Shown here: one piece after another, positions 38,423 through 48,041 of the stretch | Layout: every line of letters begins with the position of its first letter | Position numbering within the stretch: the stretch's first letter is position 1 | Assembly: GCF_014196505.1 (NCBI RefSeq) | Contig: NZ_JACIDW010000003.1 | Coordinates: forward strand, 248,001 to 312,000 | DNA length: 64,000 nucleotides | Direction: 5' to 3' | Origin: Rhizobium metallidurans | GTDB lineage: Bacteria; Pseudomonadota; Alphaproteobacteria; Rhizobiales; Rhizobiaceae | The notes under the pieces: generated by a model | The model's input: only the letters and a program-made list of their open reading frames with translations | The model's database searches: none | What the model was told of the DNA's origin: nothing | Program-made: the position numbers and the translations under genes

Positions 38423-39085
38423 TCAGCCGGCAGCCTCGGCCGGGCGCGTTCTGCCGCCTTGCCCGTTTCGTCCTCGCTTCCTGCTGCGCGCAATCGGCCT
38501 ATACGAGCGATAGAGGATCATCAGGATGATCAGGCCGACATAGATGTATTGCTCGAGGTCGAGAAGCTTCGTCGACAGCGCGAAGTGCACCGCGCCACAG
38601 GCGGCGATGATGTAGATCAGCTTGTGCAGCCAGTTCCATTTCGATCCGAGCTTCCGGATCGACAGGTTGTTGGAGGTGACAGCCAGCGGTACCAGCAGCA
38701 CAAGACCAGCCATGCCGAACATGATGAAGGGCCGCTTCATCACATCGTCGATGACAGCAGACACGTCGAGCGCCTGATCGAGCACCATGTAGACGGCGAA
38801 ATGCATGACGACGTAGTAGAAACACAAAAGCCCCAGCGCCCGGCGATAGCGCAGATAGTTCCAGCCGAGCAGGTCTCGGGCAGGGGATATGGCGAGCGTC
38901 AGGATCAGGAAGCGCAAAGCCCACAGGCCGAGGAACAGCTCGAAGGTCTTGACCGGATCGGCGCCCAACTGGTCGCTGGCGCCCAGATAGAAGGTCCAGG
39001 CGGCAGGTAGCAGCCCGACGACGTATAGCAGCCAGACGGAAGCCGAATGCCATCGTTTCGGCAGGCTGAACGACAACGCCGTCAT
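38423..39085 (-). CDS. msrQ: Heme-binding membrane subunit MsrQ (YedZ)
   Basis: MsrQ is a diheme inner-membrane protein that passes electrons to the periplasmic methionine sulfoxide reductase MsrP. The 220-residue product has six predicted membrane helices and the ferric-reductase-like core, with histidines in YYVVMHFAVYMVLD and in NWLHKLIYIIAACGAVHFAL that fit heme ligation. The C-terminal tail is rich in arginine and glycine. Its ATG overlaps the msrP stop (ATGA), so the pair is translated together. Confidence 0.92.
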   Translation of the reverse strand: MTALSFSLPKRWHSASVWLLYVVGLLPAAWTFYLGASDQLGADPVKTFELFLGLWALRFLILTLAISPARDLLGWNYLRYRRALGLLCFYYVVMHFAVYMVLDQALDVSAVIDDVMKRPFIMFGMAGLVLLVPLAVTSNNLSIRKLGSKWNWLHKLIYIIAACGAVHFALSTKLLDLEQYIYVGLIILMILYRSYRPIARSRKRGRNGQGGRTRPAEAAG

Positions 39086-40032
39086 CAGAAGTTCGCCTTC
39101 AGGTCCATGCCTGCGTAGAGGCTTGCCACCTCGTCCGCATACCCGTTGAACGGCAGCGTCGGACGGCGGCTGGCGCCGAAGAAGCCGCTCTCGCCGATCC
39201 GCCGCTCGGTCGCCTGGCTCCAGCGCGGATGATCGACGGCCGGATTGACGTTGGCGTAGAAGCCGTATTCCTGCGGATTGGTGATCTGCCAGGTGTTCTT
39301 CGGCTCCTTGTCGGTGAGCGTGATCCGCACGATCGACTTGATACCCTTGAAGCCATATTTCCACGGAACCACCAGCCGGATCGGCGCGCCGTTCTGGTTG
39401 GGCAATGTCTCCCCATAGAGCCCGACGGCGAGCAGCGTCAGCGGATGGTTGGCTTCGTCGAGCCGCAGTCCCTCGACATAGGGCCACTCGAGCGATTGGA
39501 AGATACCCTTCTGCCCCGGCATCTCCTCCGGGCGCACCACGGTTTCGAAGGCGACATACTTGGCGCTTCCGAGCGGCTCGACCTTGCTCAGCAGCGAGGC
39601 CAGCGGAAAGCCGTCCCACGGAATGACCATCGACCACGCCTCCACGCAACGCATGCGATAGGTGCGGCTTTCGATCGGGAATTCCTTCATCAGCGCGTCG
39701 AGATCGAACGTGCCCGGCTTGTTGACCATGCCGTCGACCTTGATCGTCCAGGGCAGGGGCTTGAAGTCGCCGGACAGCGCCACCGGATCACCCTTGTCGA
39801 GGCCGAATTCGTAGAAGTTGTTGTAGGTCGTCACATCCTTGACCGGGGTCGGCTTCTCGTCGACCTTGTACTTGCTCTCGACGGCCGAGAGCGCGGCCGC
39901 GCCGGCATTGCCCGCACCCAGCAGGCCGACGGCACCGATCGCGGCGGCGCCGAGGAATTCGCGGCGACCGAGATAGACCTGACGCGGCGTAATCTCCGAA
40001 GCGGCGATCTTGGGTGGGCGATAGACGGGCAT
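39085..40032 (-). CDS. msrP: Periplasmic methionine sulfoxide reductase catalytic subunit MsrP
   Basis: MsrP is a molybdopterin enzyme that repairs oxidised methionines in periplasmic proteins. The 315-residue product has a Tat signal (RREFLG at residues 23-28, then a hydrophobic run to about 48) and the molybdenum-ligating cysteine C129 in RMRCVEAW. Start 40032 (MPVYRPPK) is preferred because GGAGG lies five bases upstream; an in-frame ATG at 40080 lacks this. It forms an operon with msrQ. Confidence 0.94.
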   Translation of the reverse strand: MPVYRPPKIAASEITPRQVYLGRREFLGAAAIGAVGLLGAGNAGAAALSAVESKYKVDEKPTPVKDVTTYNNFYEFGLDKGDPVALSGDFKPLPWTIKVDGMVNKPGTFDLDALMKEFPIESRTYRMRCVEAWSMVIPWDGFPLASLLSKVEPLGSAKYVAFETVVRPEEMPGQKGIFQSLEWPYVEGLRLDEANHPLTLLAVGLYGETLPNQNGAPIRLVVPWKYGFKGIKSIVRITLTDKEPKNTWQITNPQEYGFYANVNPAVDHPRWSQATERRIGESGFFGASRRPTLPFNGYADEVASLYAGMDLKANF

Positions 40033-40385
40033 GGCATCCTCCTGAGCAACGGGCTCGGCATTGAACTTGAACGCATTCAAGCTCGTTTCGGATCACTGTT
40101 TACGCCTTCATGCGGCCGGCCGGGAAGGCAACTTTTTGTGTAGCGAAATCGTCGCCCGAGCCTGTAACAAAACGCGCTCCGATCCCGTATTTGTCAGATG
40201 GGCGTCCCATCCGTCCCTCGACGCTATCCGGAGGCGTACCGAGGAGTACCGCTTTTGCCTTTCCCGGTAGTGACAGTTTATACTCTTTGGATTAGGACAA
40301 TTCCAAAAAGCAGCGAGAGTGGATCCGTATTTTCAAGGCGCGGTCTGTTTCGCCGAAGACTTCCGATGTTGTGAGGAAAACGCCA
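40033..40385. other. Divergent msrP-ilvD intergenic region
   Basis: This 353-bp stretch has no convincing gene. It holds promoters for msrPQ (leftward) and ilvD (rightward). The best ilvD candidate is TTGCCT (40255-40260) with TATACT (40279-40284), 18 bp apart. No leader peptide with a run of branched-chain amino acid codons was recognised. Confidence 0.4.
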
Positions 40386-42224
40386 ATGCCAGCTTATCGT
40401 TCGAGAACCACGACCCACGGCCGCAACATGGCGGGCGCGCGCGGCCTTTGGCGCGCCACGGGCATGAAGGATTCGGATTTCGGCAAGCCGATCATCGCGG
40501 TGGTCAACTCCTTCACCCAGTTCGTGCCCGGTCACGTCCACCTCAAGGACCTCGGCCAGCTCGTCGCCCGGGAGATCGAAGCGGCCGGTGGCGTCGCCAA
40601 GGAATTCAACACGATCGCCGTCGACGACGGTATCGCCATGGGCCATGACGGCATGCTCTATTCGCTGCCCTCGCGCGAGCTGATCGCCGACAGCGTCGAA
40701 TACATGGTCAACGCCCACTGCGCCGATGCCATGGTCTGCATCTCCAACTGCGACAAGATCACCCCCGGCATGCTGATGGCGTCGCTGCGCCTGAATATCC
40801 CGACGGTCTTCGTCTCCGGCGGCCCGATGGAAGCCGGCAAGGTCGTGCTTAACGGCAAGAAGGTCGCCCTCGACCTCGTGGATGCCATGGTCGCCGCCGC
40901 CGACGACAAGATCAGCGACGAGGACGTCGCCGTCATCGAGCGCTCCGCTTGCCCGACCTGCGGTTCCTGCTCCGGCATGTTCACGGCGAACTCGATGAAC
41001 TGTCTGACCGAAGCGCTCGGTCTGTCGCTGCCCGGAAACGGCTCGACGCTGGCCACCCATTCCGACCGCAAGGAACTCTTCCTTGAAGCCGGTCGTCGTG
41101 TGGTCGAGCTAGCACGTCGCTATTACGAACAGGACGATCTGACCGCTCTGCCGCGCACCATCGCCAGCAAGGGTGCGTTCGAGAACGCCATGGCGCTCGA
41201 TATCGCCATGGGCGGATCGACCAATACCGTCCTGCACATTCTTGCGGCGGCGCATGAAGGCGAGATCGATTTCACCATGGACGATATCGATCGCCTGTCG
41301 CGTCGTGTTCCCTGCCTGTCGAAGGTCGCGCCGGCCAAGGCCGACGTGCACATGGAAGACGTTCACCGTGCCGGCGGCATCATGGCGATCCTCGGTGAGC
41401 TCGACCGTGCTGGCCTTTTGAATGTCGATCTTCCGACTGTCCACGCGCCGACCATGCGTGAAGCACTGGCGCAGTGGGATGTCGCGGTCACCGATAACAA
41501 GGCCGCCTTCGATCTCTTCAGCGCCGCCCCGGGTGGTGTTCCGACACAGGTCGCCTTCAGCCAGAGTTCGCGTTGGGAGGAACTCGACCTCGACCGCGAA
41601 ACCGGCGTCATCCGCGATGCCCAGCATCCCTTCTCCAAGGATGGCGGCCTTGCCGTTCTGAAGGGCAACCTCGCGCTCGACGGCTGCATCGTGAAGACCG
41701 CCGGCGTCGATGAATCGATCCTGAAGTTCTCCGGCCCGGCCAAGGTCTACGAAAGCCAGGACGCGGCCGTGAAGGCGATCCTGGCGAACGAAGTCGTCGC
41801 CGGCGACGTCGTGGTCATTCGCTATGAAGGCCCGAAGGGCGGCCCCGGCATGCAGGAAATGCTCTACCCGACGAGCTACCTGAAGTCGAAGGGCCTCGGA
41901 AAGGCTTGCGCGCTGATCACCGACGGCCGCTTCTCCGGCGGTACTTCGGGTCTGTCGATCGGCCACGCCTCTCCGGAAGCGGCAAATGGCGGCACCATCG
42001 GTCTCGTGCGCGAAGGCGACATGATCGACATCGACATTCCGAACCGCACGATCAGCCTGCGCGTCGACGACCAGGAACTGGCGGCCCGCCGTGCCGATCA
42101 GGACGCCAAGGGCTGGCAGCCGGCCGAAAAGCGCAAGCGTAACGTCACGACCGCGCTGAAGGCCTACGCCGCCTTCGCCACCAGCGCCGACCGTGGCGCC
42201 GTCCGCGATCTCGGCGATCGCTGA
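40386..42224 (+). CDS. ilvD: Dihydroxy-acid dehydratase
   Basis: IlvD carries out the third common step of isoleucine and valine synthesis, dehydrating dihydroxy acids with an iron-sulfur cluster. The 612-residue product ([20 protein letters not shown]) has the signature cysteines in [12 protein letters not shown] (C at about 118-122) and [18 protein letters not shown] (about 192-209), plus the C-terminal [19 protein letters not shown]. The length matches the long bacterial form. GTGAGGAAAACGCC precedes the ATG. It appears monocistronic, ending in a shared terminator. Confidence 0.97.
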   Translation: MPAYRSRTTTHGRNMAGARGLWRATGMKDSDFGKPIIAVVNSFTQFVPGHVHLKDLGQLVAREIEAAGGVAKEFNTIAVDDGIAMGHDGMLYSLPSRELIADSVEYMVNAHCADAMVCISNCDKITPGMLMASLRLNIPTVFVSGGPMEAGKVVLNGKKVALDLVDAMVAAADDKISDEDVAVIERSACPTCGSCSGMFTANSMNCLTEALGLSLPGNGSTLATHSDRKELFLEAGRRVVELARRYYEQDDLTALPRTIASKGAFENAMALDIAMGGSTNTVLHILAAAHEGEIDFTMDDIDRLSRRVPCLSKVAPAKADVHMEDVHRAGGIMAILGELDRAGLLNVDLPTVHAPTMREALAQWDVAVTDNKAAFDLFSAAPGGVPTQVAFSQSSRWEELDLDRETGVIRDAQHPFSKDGGLAVLKGNLALDGCIVKTAGVDESILKFSGPAKVYESQDAAVKAILANEVVAGDVVVIRYEGPKGGPGMQEMLYPTSYLKSKGLGKACALITDGRFSGGTSGLSIGHASPEAANGGTIGLVREGDMIDIDIPNRTISLRVDDQELAARRADQDAKGWQPAEKRKRNVTTALKAYAAFATSADRGAVRDLGDR

Positions 42225-42255
42225 ACCAGCTGATTGAAAGTCAGTTGCTCCAGTA

Positions 42256-42286
42256 AGCCGGTCGCCTCAAAGCGGCCGGTTTATGT
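42256..42286. terminator. Bidirectional terminator ilvD / DUF1311 gene
   Basis: AGCCGGTCGC pairs with GCGGCCGGTT (with wobbles) around a CTCAAA loop, followed on the plus strand by TTTATG and TTTTT. It lies between two convergent genes. Confidence 0.65.
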
Positions 42287-42620
42287 TTTTGTAGCTTTCC
42301 GCCAGCTGCTTCAGCCGCTCGTCATAGGCTGCCTGGATGCAGGCGACGTCGGCGGCGCACGCCTGGCGCTTTTTCAGCCATGCCGTCTGCTCGTCTTGCA
42401 TCGTGCCGCGCGAGCCCATGGCGAGCAGGCCCGATAACAGGTCGAAGGTTGTCACCATCTTCACATCCGCGTCGTTGAGCACGCGGTTGTCACAGATCGC
42501 CTTCTCGTCCGGCTTCAGCTCCTTGGCCTCGCAGTCGAAGCTTGCCGCGTGGCTCATCCCCGCGGTGGAAAGAAAAAGCGCTGTGGCGGTGAAGAGGAGG
42601 GGCTGGCGATATCGCGTCAT
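42267..42620 (-). CDS. Secreted DUF1311 (LprI-like) protein
   Basis: The 117-residue product has a Sec signal peptide (residues 1-25, ending SHAAS) and a mature domain with six cysteines of the DUF1311/LprI type (SFDCEAKELKPDEKAICDN, then CAADVACIQAAYDERLKQL). LprI-family proteins are periplasmic or lipoprotein; some inhibit lysozyme, but most are uncharacterised. AGGAACCACTGC lies before the ATG. It stands alone between ilvD and the DUF1232 gene. Confidence 0.82.
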   Translation of the reverse strand: MTRYRQPLLFTATALFLSTAGMSHAASFDCEAKELKPDEKAICDNRVLNDADVKMVTTFDLLSGLLAMGSRGTMQDEQTAWLKKRQACAADVACIQAAYDERLKQLAESYKNINRPL

Positions 42621-42639
42621 GCAGTGGTTCCTGTCCGGT

Positions 42640-43020
42640 CTAGCTGGCTCTCAAGAATGCCATGCCGACGAAGATGATGCAGAAGAGCCAGATGGCAAGG
42701 ATGACGACCAACCCGGCGCGACCGGACGGCCGTTCCAGGCGCGCCGCTGCGTCCATCCGCAACTCCGCCATGACATCGGGCGGGACCAGCCTGACGGCGA
42801 GCAGGATGCCGAGCGGCACGATCACGAGATCGTCGAGATAGCCAAGCACGGGAATGAAATCCGGGATCAGGTCGATCGGCGACAGTGCGTAGGCGGCAAT
42901 GGCACCCGCCACCGCCTTGGCGTACCAGGGCACGCGCCTGTCGCGCGCGGCAAGCCACAGCGCGACCACGTCACGTTTCAGTGATTTCGCCCAGAGTTTG
43001 GCCTTTGATATCAGTTGCAT
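42640..43020 (-). CDS. YkvA/DUF1232 family membrane protein
   Basis: The 126-residue product carries the DUF1232 core: DRRVPWYAKAVAGAIAAYAL followed by SPIDLIPDFIPVLGYLDDL at about residues 28-66, and a C-terminal transmembrane helix (VVILAIWLFCIIFVGMAFL). The SPIDLIPD motif is diagnostic. The family's role is unknown. The gene lies 19 bp upstream of the DUF1311 gene in the same direction, so they may share a transcript. Confidence 0.87.
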   Translation of the reverse strand: MQLISKAKLWAKSLKRDVVALWLAARDRRVPWYAKAVAGAIAAYALSPIDLIPDFIPVLGYLDDLVIVPLGILLAVRLVPPDVMAELRMDAAARLERPSGRAGLVVILAIWLFCIIFVGMAFLRAS

Positions 43021-43159
43021 GCCTGTCGTTCCTGACTCTGTTTGGCAAGTGTGCCCCGCATCGGTTGCCCCGCCTCAATCTTCCATGCTTCCGCCCTCTT
43101 TCCTTTCTAGCGTCCGGCACTACAACGTTCTCTCACGACGATTTCAAGAAGGGATTCTT

Positions 43160-44593
43160 ATGCACGACCTGTTGAAGCGCGCGTCTTTGCCGCTGCTTGC
43201 TCTGGTGCTTGCACTGCCGATCAACGCCAATGCCCAAACGGCCAATGCCCCGGCGGCCAATGCTGGGACGGTCAAGACCGTGCCGCAGAGCCAGATGGAC
43301 ATGCAGCTGTCCTTTGCACCGCTCGTCAAGCAGACGGCGGGCGCGGTGGTGAACGTCTACGCGGAAAAGACTGTCCGCCGTCAGTCGCCTTTCGCGGGCG
43401 ACCCCTTCTTCGAGCAGTTCTTCGGTCAGCAGATGCCGAACCGTACCGAGAAGCAGTCCTCGCTCGGCTCCGGTGTCATCGTCGAGGCCAACGGCACCAT
43501 CGTCACCAACAACCACGTGATCGCGGGCGCCGACGATATCAAGATCGCGCTTTCGGATGGCCGCGAGTTTGCCAGCAAGGTCATTCTGACGGACGATCGG
43601 CTGGATCTCGCGGTCCTGAAGGTCGACACGAAGGAGACCTTTCCGGCGCTGCCGATCGGCAACTCCGATGCCGTTGAAGTCGGCGACCTCGTGCTTGCCA
43701 TCGGCAATCCGTTCGGGGTTGGTCAGACGGTGACGTCTGGCATCGTCTCGGCTCTCGCGCGTAACCAGGTCGTGAAGAACGAGTTCGGCTTCTTCATCCA
43801 GACCGATGCCTCGATCAATCCCGGCAATTCCGGCGGCGCGCTGATGAACATGAAGGGCGAACTGATCGGTATCAACACCGCCATCTTCTCGCGCGGCGGC
43901 GGCTCCAACGGCATCGGCTTCGCCATCCCCGCCAATCTCGTGAAGGTATTCCTTGCTTCCGCCGATGCGGGCGTGAAGACCTTCGAGCGCCCCTATGTCG
44001 GCGCGACCTTCGATGCGGTGACCTCCGACGTCGCCGATGCGCTCGGCCTCGGCAAGGCGCGCGGCGCCATCGTGGTCAAGGTCACGGAAGGCGGCCCGGC
44101 TGCAAAGGCCGGTCTGAAGCCGGGCGAAGTCATCACCGCCGTCAACGGCGTTGCGGTGGAGCATCCCGATGCGCTGCTTTACCGTCTGACCACGGCCGGC
44201 CTCGGCAAGGCGGTCGATCTCGCCATCACCGACAACGGCAAGCAGGAGAGTGTGACGATCACACTCGGCCAGGCACCCGAGACGACGCCGCGCGATCAGC
44301 GCACGATCGCCGGCCGCTCGCCCTTCACCGGTGCCGTCGTCGAAAACCTTTCGCCGCGCGTGGCCGACGAGCTGCGCATGCCAAGCGAGAGCACCGGTGT
44401 CGTGGTATCGGAAGTGAAGGATGGCTCCGTGGCCCAGCAACTTGGTTTCGAACCCAAGGACATCATCGTTTCCATCAACAGTTCGGATGTGAAGACCACC
44501 AAGGAACTCGCGACCCTCGCTTCCCAGAATCCGAGCTTCTGGCGTGTCGAGATCGAACGCAATGGCCAGCGCATCCGGCAGTTCTTCCGATGA
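43160..44593 (+). CDS. degP: Do-family periplasmic serine protease (DegP/DegQ type)
   Basis: This 477-residue protease/chaperone degrades misfolded envelope proteins. A signal peptide (residues 1-25) precedes the trypsin-like domain with the triad H119 (NNHVIAG), D149 (DDRLDLAVLK) and S224 (GNSGGA). Two PDZ domains follow (about 270-360 and 390-470). Whether it is closer to DegP or DegQ cannot be settled. ATG 43160 has AGAAGGGA upstream; the frame is open further left without a good start. Its stop overlaps rarA by four bases. Confidence 0.93.
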   Translation: MHDLLKRASLPLLALVLALPINANAQTANAPAANAGTVKTVPQSQMDMQLSFAPLVKQTAGAVVNVYAEKTVRRQSPFAGDPFFEQFFGQQMPNRTEKQSSLGSGVIVEANGTIVTNNHVIAGADDIKIALSDGREFASKVILTDDRLDLAVLKVDTKETFPALPIGNSDAVEVGDLVLAIGNPFGVGQTVTSGIVSALARNQVVKNEFGFFIQTDASINPGNSGGALMNMKGELIGINTAIFSRGGGSNGIGFAIPANLVKVFLASADAGVKTFERPYVGATFDAVTSDVADALGLGKARGAIVVKVTEGGPAAKAGLKPGEVITAVNGVAVEHPDALLYRLTTAGLGKAVDLAITDNGKQESVTITLGQAPETTPRDQRTIAGRSPFTGAVVENLSPRVADELRMPSESTGVVVSEVKDGSVAQQLGFEPKDIIVSINSSDVKTTKELATLASQNPSFWRVEIERNGQRIRQFFR

Positions 44594-45906
44594 GCAACGA
44601 TCTCTTCGCGCCGCGCATTCCGCCGGAGGTCGCCAACAGGCGGCCGCTCGCGGATCGGCTTCGCCCGCAGACCATCGCCGACGTCACCGGTCAGGACCAC
44701 CTGACCGGCGAAGACGGTGTTCTCAAGCGAATGATCGAAAGCGGCTCGTTGGGATCGATGATCTTCTGGGGACCGCCCGGAACCGGCAAGACCACCGTCG
44801 CGCGCCTGCTGTCGGGCGAGGCGGGTCTTGCCTTCGAGCAGATATCGGCGATCTTTTCCGGCGTCGCCGATCTCAAGAAAGTCTTCGAGGCCGCCCGGCT
44901 GCGCCGTATGGACGGCCGCCAGACGCTTCTTTTCGTAGACGAGATCCATCGCTTCAACCGCGCCCAGCAGGACAGCTTCCTGCCTGTGATGGAAGACGGC
45001 ACAGTCATCCTCGTCGGCGCCACCACCGAGAACCCGTCCTTCGAGCTCAACGCCGCTCTCTTGTCGCGTGCCCGCGTGCTGACGTTCAAGTCGCATGATG
45101 ATCAGAGCCTGGCCGAGCTCCTGAGCCGCGCCGAGGCGATCGAGGGCAGGGAGCTGCCGCTCACGCCGGAAGCCCGTGTCAGCCTTTTGCGCATGGCCGA
45201 TGGCGATGGCCGCGCGGTGCTGACCTTGGCGGAAGAGGTCTGGCGCGCTGCCCGCCGCGACGAGATCTTCGACACCGAGGGACTGACCAAGATCGTCCAG
45301 CGCCGCGCGCCGGTCTATGACAAGGCCCAGGACGGCCACTACAATCTGATCTCGGCCCTGCACAAGTCCGTGCGCGGCTCCGACCCCGACGCGGCGCTCT
45401 ACTATCTGGCCCGCATGTTCGACGCCGGCGAGGACCCGCTCTATCTTGGACGCCGGCTGGTGCGCATGGCGGTCGAGGATATCGGCCTTGCCGATCCGCA
45501 GGCGCTTGTCATCTGCAACGCCGCCAAGGACGCTTACGATTATCTAGGGTCTCCCGAGGGAGAACTGGCGTTGGCGCAGGCCTGCGTCTACCTCGCCACC
45601 GCGCCGAAATCGAACGCCGTCTACACCGCCTTCAAGGCCGCCACGATGGCTGCCAAGCAGAACGGCTCGCTGCTGCCGCCCAAGCACATCCTCAACGCGC
45701 CGACCAAGCTGATGAAGGATGAGGGTTACAACGAAGGCTACCGCTACGACCACGACGAGCCCGACGCCTTCTCGGGCCAGGATTATTTTCCGGAAAAGAT
45801 GGGCCGCCAGACCTTCTACGATCCACCCGAGCGCGGCTTCGAGCGCGATATCCGCAAGCGGCTTGAATGGTGGTCGAAACTCAGGAAAGAGCGCAATCAG
45901 CGCTGA
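44590..45906 (+). CDS. rarA: Replication-associated recombination protein A (RarA/MgsA)
   Basis: RarA is a clamp-loader-like AAA+ ATPase acting at stalled replication forks. The 438-residue product has Walker A GPPGTGKT at 61-68, Walker B LLFVDEIH at 113-120, sensor 1 GATTENPSFELN, and the C-terminal MgsA tetramerisation domain (SPEGELALAQACVYLATAPK then PKHILNAPTKLMK). Length is normal. It is coupled to the protease gene by an ATGA overlap, an arrangement that I believe is common in rhizobia. Confidence 0.95.
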   Translation: MSNDLFAPRIPPEVANRRPLADRLRPQTIADVTGQDHLTGEDGVLKRMIESGSLGSMIFWGPPGTGKTTVARLLSGEAGLAFEQISAIFSGVADLKKVFEAARLRRMDGRQTLLFVDEIHRFNRAQQDSFLPVMEDGTVILVGATTENPSFELNAALLSRARVLTFKSHDDQSLAELLSRAEAIEGRELPLTPEARVSLLRMADGDGRAVLTLAEEVWRAARRDEIFDTEGLTKIVQRRAPVYDKAQDGHYNLISALHKSVRGSDPDAALYYLARMFDAGEDPLYLGRRLVRMAVEDIGLADPQALVICNAAKDAYDYLGSPEGELALAQACVYLATAPKSNAVYTAFKAATMAAKQNGSLLPPKHILNAPTKLMKDEGYNEGYRYDHDEPDAFSGQDYFPEKMGRQTFYDPPERGFERDIRKRLEWWSKLRKERNQR

Positions 45907-46215
45907 TCAAGACGCGCGCGTTTGTCCGGATGGAGCGGCGACGATCTTGACGGATGATTCCGCAAGACCGTGATGGCCTTCCATGTCGACCACGAGATGC
46001 CAGTGGCCGCTGTCGGGGATCGGCACGCGGATCGGCGATTTGCGCGCGACGCCGCCGACATATTTGAAATCGAGCACCTCCGTGAAACGTTGATAGTTCG
46101 GCGACGTCATCAACCGGACATTGGCGACCGCGTTCAAGGTCACCTCGATCACCGTCCCGGCGCGCTGCTCCTTGAGATCGTAATGAGTGAAGCGGAAATT
46201 CGGCTTGTTCGGCAT
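45907..46215 (-). CDS. DUF1883 domain protein
   Basis: The 102-residue product (MPNKPNFRFTHYDLKEQRAG) matches the DUF1883 pattern: an N-terminal FTHYDL segment, VIEVTLNAVANVRLMTSPNY, and VPIPDSGHWHLVVDMEGHHG. The fold is probably all-beta and its function is unknown; related domains accompany TIR domains in some proteins, but none is here. The ribosome-binding site is weak, so the start is uncertain. It is convergent with rarA with no visible terminator between. Confidence 0.78.
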   Translation of the reverse strand: MPNKPNFRFTHYDLKEQRAGTVIEVTLNAVANVRLMTSPNYQRFTEVLDFKYVGGVARKSPIRVPIPDSGHWHLVVDMEGHHGLAESSVKIVAAPSGQTRAS

Positions 46216-46331
46216 CGTGTCGGCTCGGCGTGACGGAGGAGCCGGATGATACGAAACGGCGGTTAAGGAAGCGTTCGCCAACGCCTGCGGGAACGCCGTC
46301 GCGCGCACCCGCTGAAGTGGGTTATGTCTCG

Positions 46332-46592
46332 TCAGTGCACATGTTCCCCGCCGTCGGGCCGACCGAAAGGCAGCAGAGTAAGCGAGCGGATGATCGCGAT
46401 CTGCGCCGCGTCGTGATCGCATTCGTCGGAGGCGAAATGCAGCGCGGCATGCTCGCTGATAAACAGGCCGCCGACGCGCCCGTCGCGATCCTGAACCACC
46501 CATCCGCCGCCCTTGCTTCGGCCGATGGTAAAGCGCGGCAGAGAATTGGGCTGGCTGGTCGCTGCCAGGGCACACGCGGTGGAGGAGGGCAT
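46332..46592 (-). CDS. Hypothetical protein, 86 residues
   Basis: I do not recognise this family. The product (MPSSTACALAATSQPNSLPR) contains GGGWVVQDRDGRVGGLFISE, which looks like a beta-hairpin, followed by a helix rich in H, D and E (HAALHFASDECDHDAAQ). AAAGGAAC lies five bases before the ATG, which supports it as a real gene. There is no signal peptide or membrane span. It lies between the DUF1883 gene and the DapA-like gene on the same strand. Confidence 0.65.
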   Translation of the reverse strand: MPSSTACALAATSQPNSLPRFTIGRSKGGGWVVQDRDGRVGGLFISEHAALHFASDECDHDAAQIAIIRSLTLLPFGRPDGGEHVH

Positions 46593-46643
46593 GATTGTTC
46601 CTTTCAGGTTGGATGATCGAGGCTGTGGTTGGAGTGGTGTGGC

Positions 46644-47549
46644 TTAGACCGCGCGCGCTTGGCGACGGCTCTCCGCGAGACCCGTCAGGGCAGCGAAGAT
46701 CGCTGCTTTTTCGTTGGCGTCGACGCCGACCATCGGCAGACGGACTTCAGGGAGTGTGCCGAGCAGCACATGCAACGCGTATTTGACGGGAGCCGGCGAG
46801 CCGTCTTCGGCAAGCGCCCGGATGAGCGGCTGCAGACGGTCATGCAGCGCCGTTGCAATCTCGATGTTACCCGTCTTCGCCGAGCGGCAAAGGGACGCAA
46901 ACAGGCGCGGCTCTACATTCGCGCCCGACGACAGCATACCGTCTCCGCCGCAAGCGAGAAATGAAAGCGCGCTGCCGTCATCGGATGACAAGGAGACAAA
47001 GCGCTGTCGCAGATGTGGAGTAAGCCGGGCCTCTTCACCGCACGAATGCACGACACCGAGTATGCTTCCGACAGGCGCTAGCGCTTCAAGGCTTGCAAGT
47101 GTCAGACCGCTGGCGCAGCGCGAGGGACTGTCGTCGATGATGACAGGCAGATCGCTCGCCGCCGCCACCTGCTCGAAATGGTGGACGATGCCCTTCTGCC
47201 CCGGCTTCGAATAATAGGGTACCGTGACGAGCGCGGCATCGGCCCCAAGCCTCCGCGCCTCCAAAGTCAGTGCGATCGTGGTCGATGTGGCATTGGTGCC
47301 AGTCGCGGCGATGACGGGCACCCGCCCGGACGCGACCCTGACGCAGGTGCGGATGATGGCCGCCCTCTCGGCCGGTGACAGCGTCGGCCCTTCGCCTGTG
47401 ACGGTGCAGACGGCCAGTCCGTTGATGCCCGCGTTGATCTGCCGCTCCGCCAGCCGCTCGAGCACGGCAAGGTCGAGCCGGTCGTTGCTGAATGGCGTGA
47501 CCAGCGCCGTGATCGCTATTCCCAGTCGTAGTCGCGTGTCCATCCGCAT
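46644..47549 (-). CDS. DapA-family protein lacking the Schiff-base lysine
   Basis: The 301-residue product has the TIM-barrel pattern of dihydrodipicolinate synthase/N-acetylneuraminate lyase: ITALVTPF near the N terminus, CTVTGEGPTLSPAER (48-62), and the tyrosine motif PYYSKPGQKG (111-120). Where the family has the catalytic lysine in G-I-K-E-A, this protein reads G165-V-V-H-S-C, so the lysine is replaced by valine 167. It is unlikely to be a normal aldolase of the family. Start is the ATG at 47549; a second ATG lies two codons in. Function is unknown. Confidence 0.82.
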   Translation of the reverse strand: MRMDTRLRLGIAITALVTPFSNDRLDLAVLERLAERQINAGINGLAVCTVTGEGPTLSPAERAAIIRTCVRVASGRVPVIAATGTNATSTTIALTLEARRLGADAALVTVPYYSKPGQKGIVHHFEQVAAASDLPVIIDDSPSRCASGLTLASLEALAPVGSILGVVHSCGEEARLTPHLRQRFVSLSSDDGSALSFLACGGDGMLSSGANVEPRLFASLCRSAKTGNIEIATALHDRLQPLIRALAEDGSPAPVKYALHVLLGTLPEVRLPMVGVDANEKAAIFAALTGLAESRRQARAV

Positions 47550-47556
47550 GGTCGTG

Positions 47557-47712
47557 TCAGATACTGCCCCAGATGACGTAAATCTCGACGGCGGCAAGCA
47601 CCAGACCGAAGATGATCAGCACGTGCGCCGTGCGCTTCTCGCGCATCTGTCGCTTGGTCACGGGGCGTCGGGGGCGACTGGCTGGAGAGTGGGGAAGTAG
47701 GGAGTCTCGCAT
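47557..47712 (-). CDS. Small single-span membrane protein, 51 residues
   Basis: The product MRDSLLPHSPASRPRRPVTK has a basic proline/arginine-rich N terminus and one hydrophobic helix (AHVLIIFGLVLAAVEIYVIW, residues 30-49). GAGGTAG lies a few bases before the ATG at 47712. It ends 7 bp before the DapA-like start, so they may be co-transcribed. No family is recognised. Similar short membrane proteins are common in rhizobia; support here is only the reading frame, ribosome-binding site and helix. Confidence 0.55.
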   Translation of the reverse strand: MRDSLLPHSPASRPRRPVTKRQMREKRTAHVLIIFGLVLAAVEIYVIWGSI

Positions 47713-48041
47713 GGCGTCTACCTCTGAATTTCGACCACAGGCTAACGGCGCGCGGCGTATGAAATCCATTCGCGGGTCTTCGACGGGAAATAGAAATCTC
47801 ATAAAGACCGCGTCGGTCCATGAACGCGACCGATAGCGAAATGGAATCCGAAATCAACGGCTTGCGTCACGTTTCGGATTCGACTTGCGAAGCACTTGAA
47901 TCAGGATGGCAAGACGCGGGAGGAGATTGTGCGCGGGCATGTCGGGAGCGTGCCCAATCATTCGTCCTTGCATCATAAGGCGGCGCAATCGCGCTGCGAA
48001 GAGTTGATGCACAAGGCCGTTATCGGCACAGGGAGAGAGAT
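47713..48041. other. Intergenic region upstream of doxX-like gene
   Basis: No convincing gene is seen in these 329 bp. GAATCCGAAA (47844-47853) and TTTCGGATTC (47872-47881) form a perfect 10-bp inverted repeat with an 18-bp spacer, a possible regulator site or hairpin between divergent genes. GGGAGAG lies before the start of the next gene. Confidence 0.45.

Noticed and set aside
38260-38493. Short minus-strand frame downstream of rplQ
   Set aside because: It overlaps the 3' end of msrQ, lacks a ribosome-binding site and has no recognisable features.
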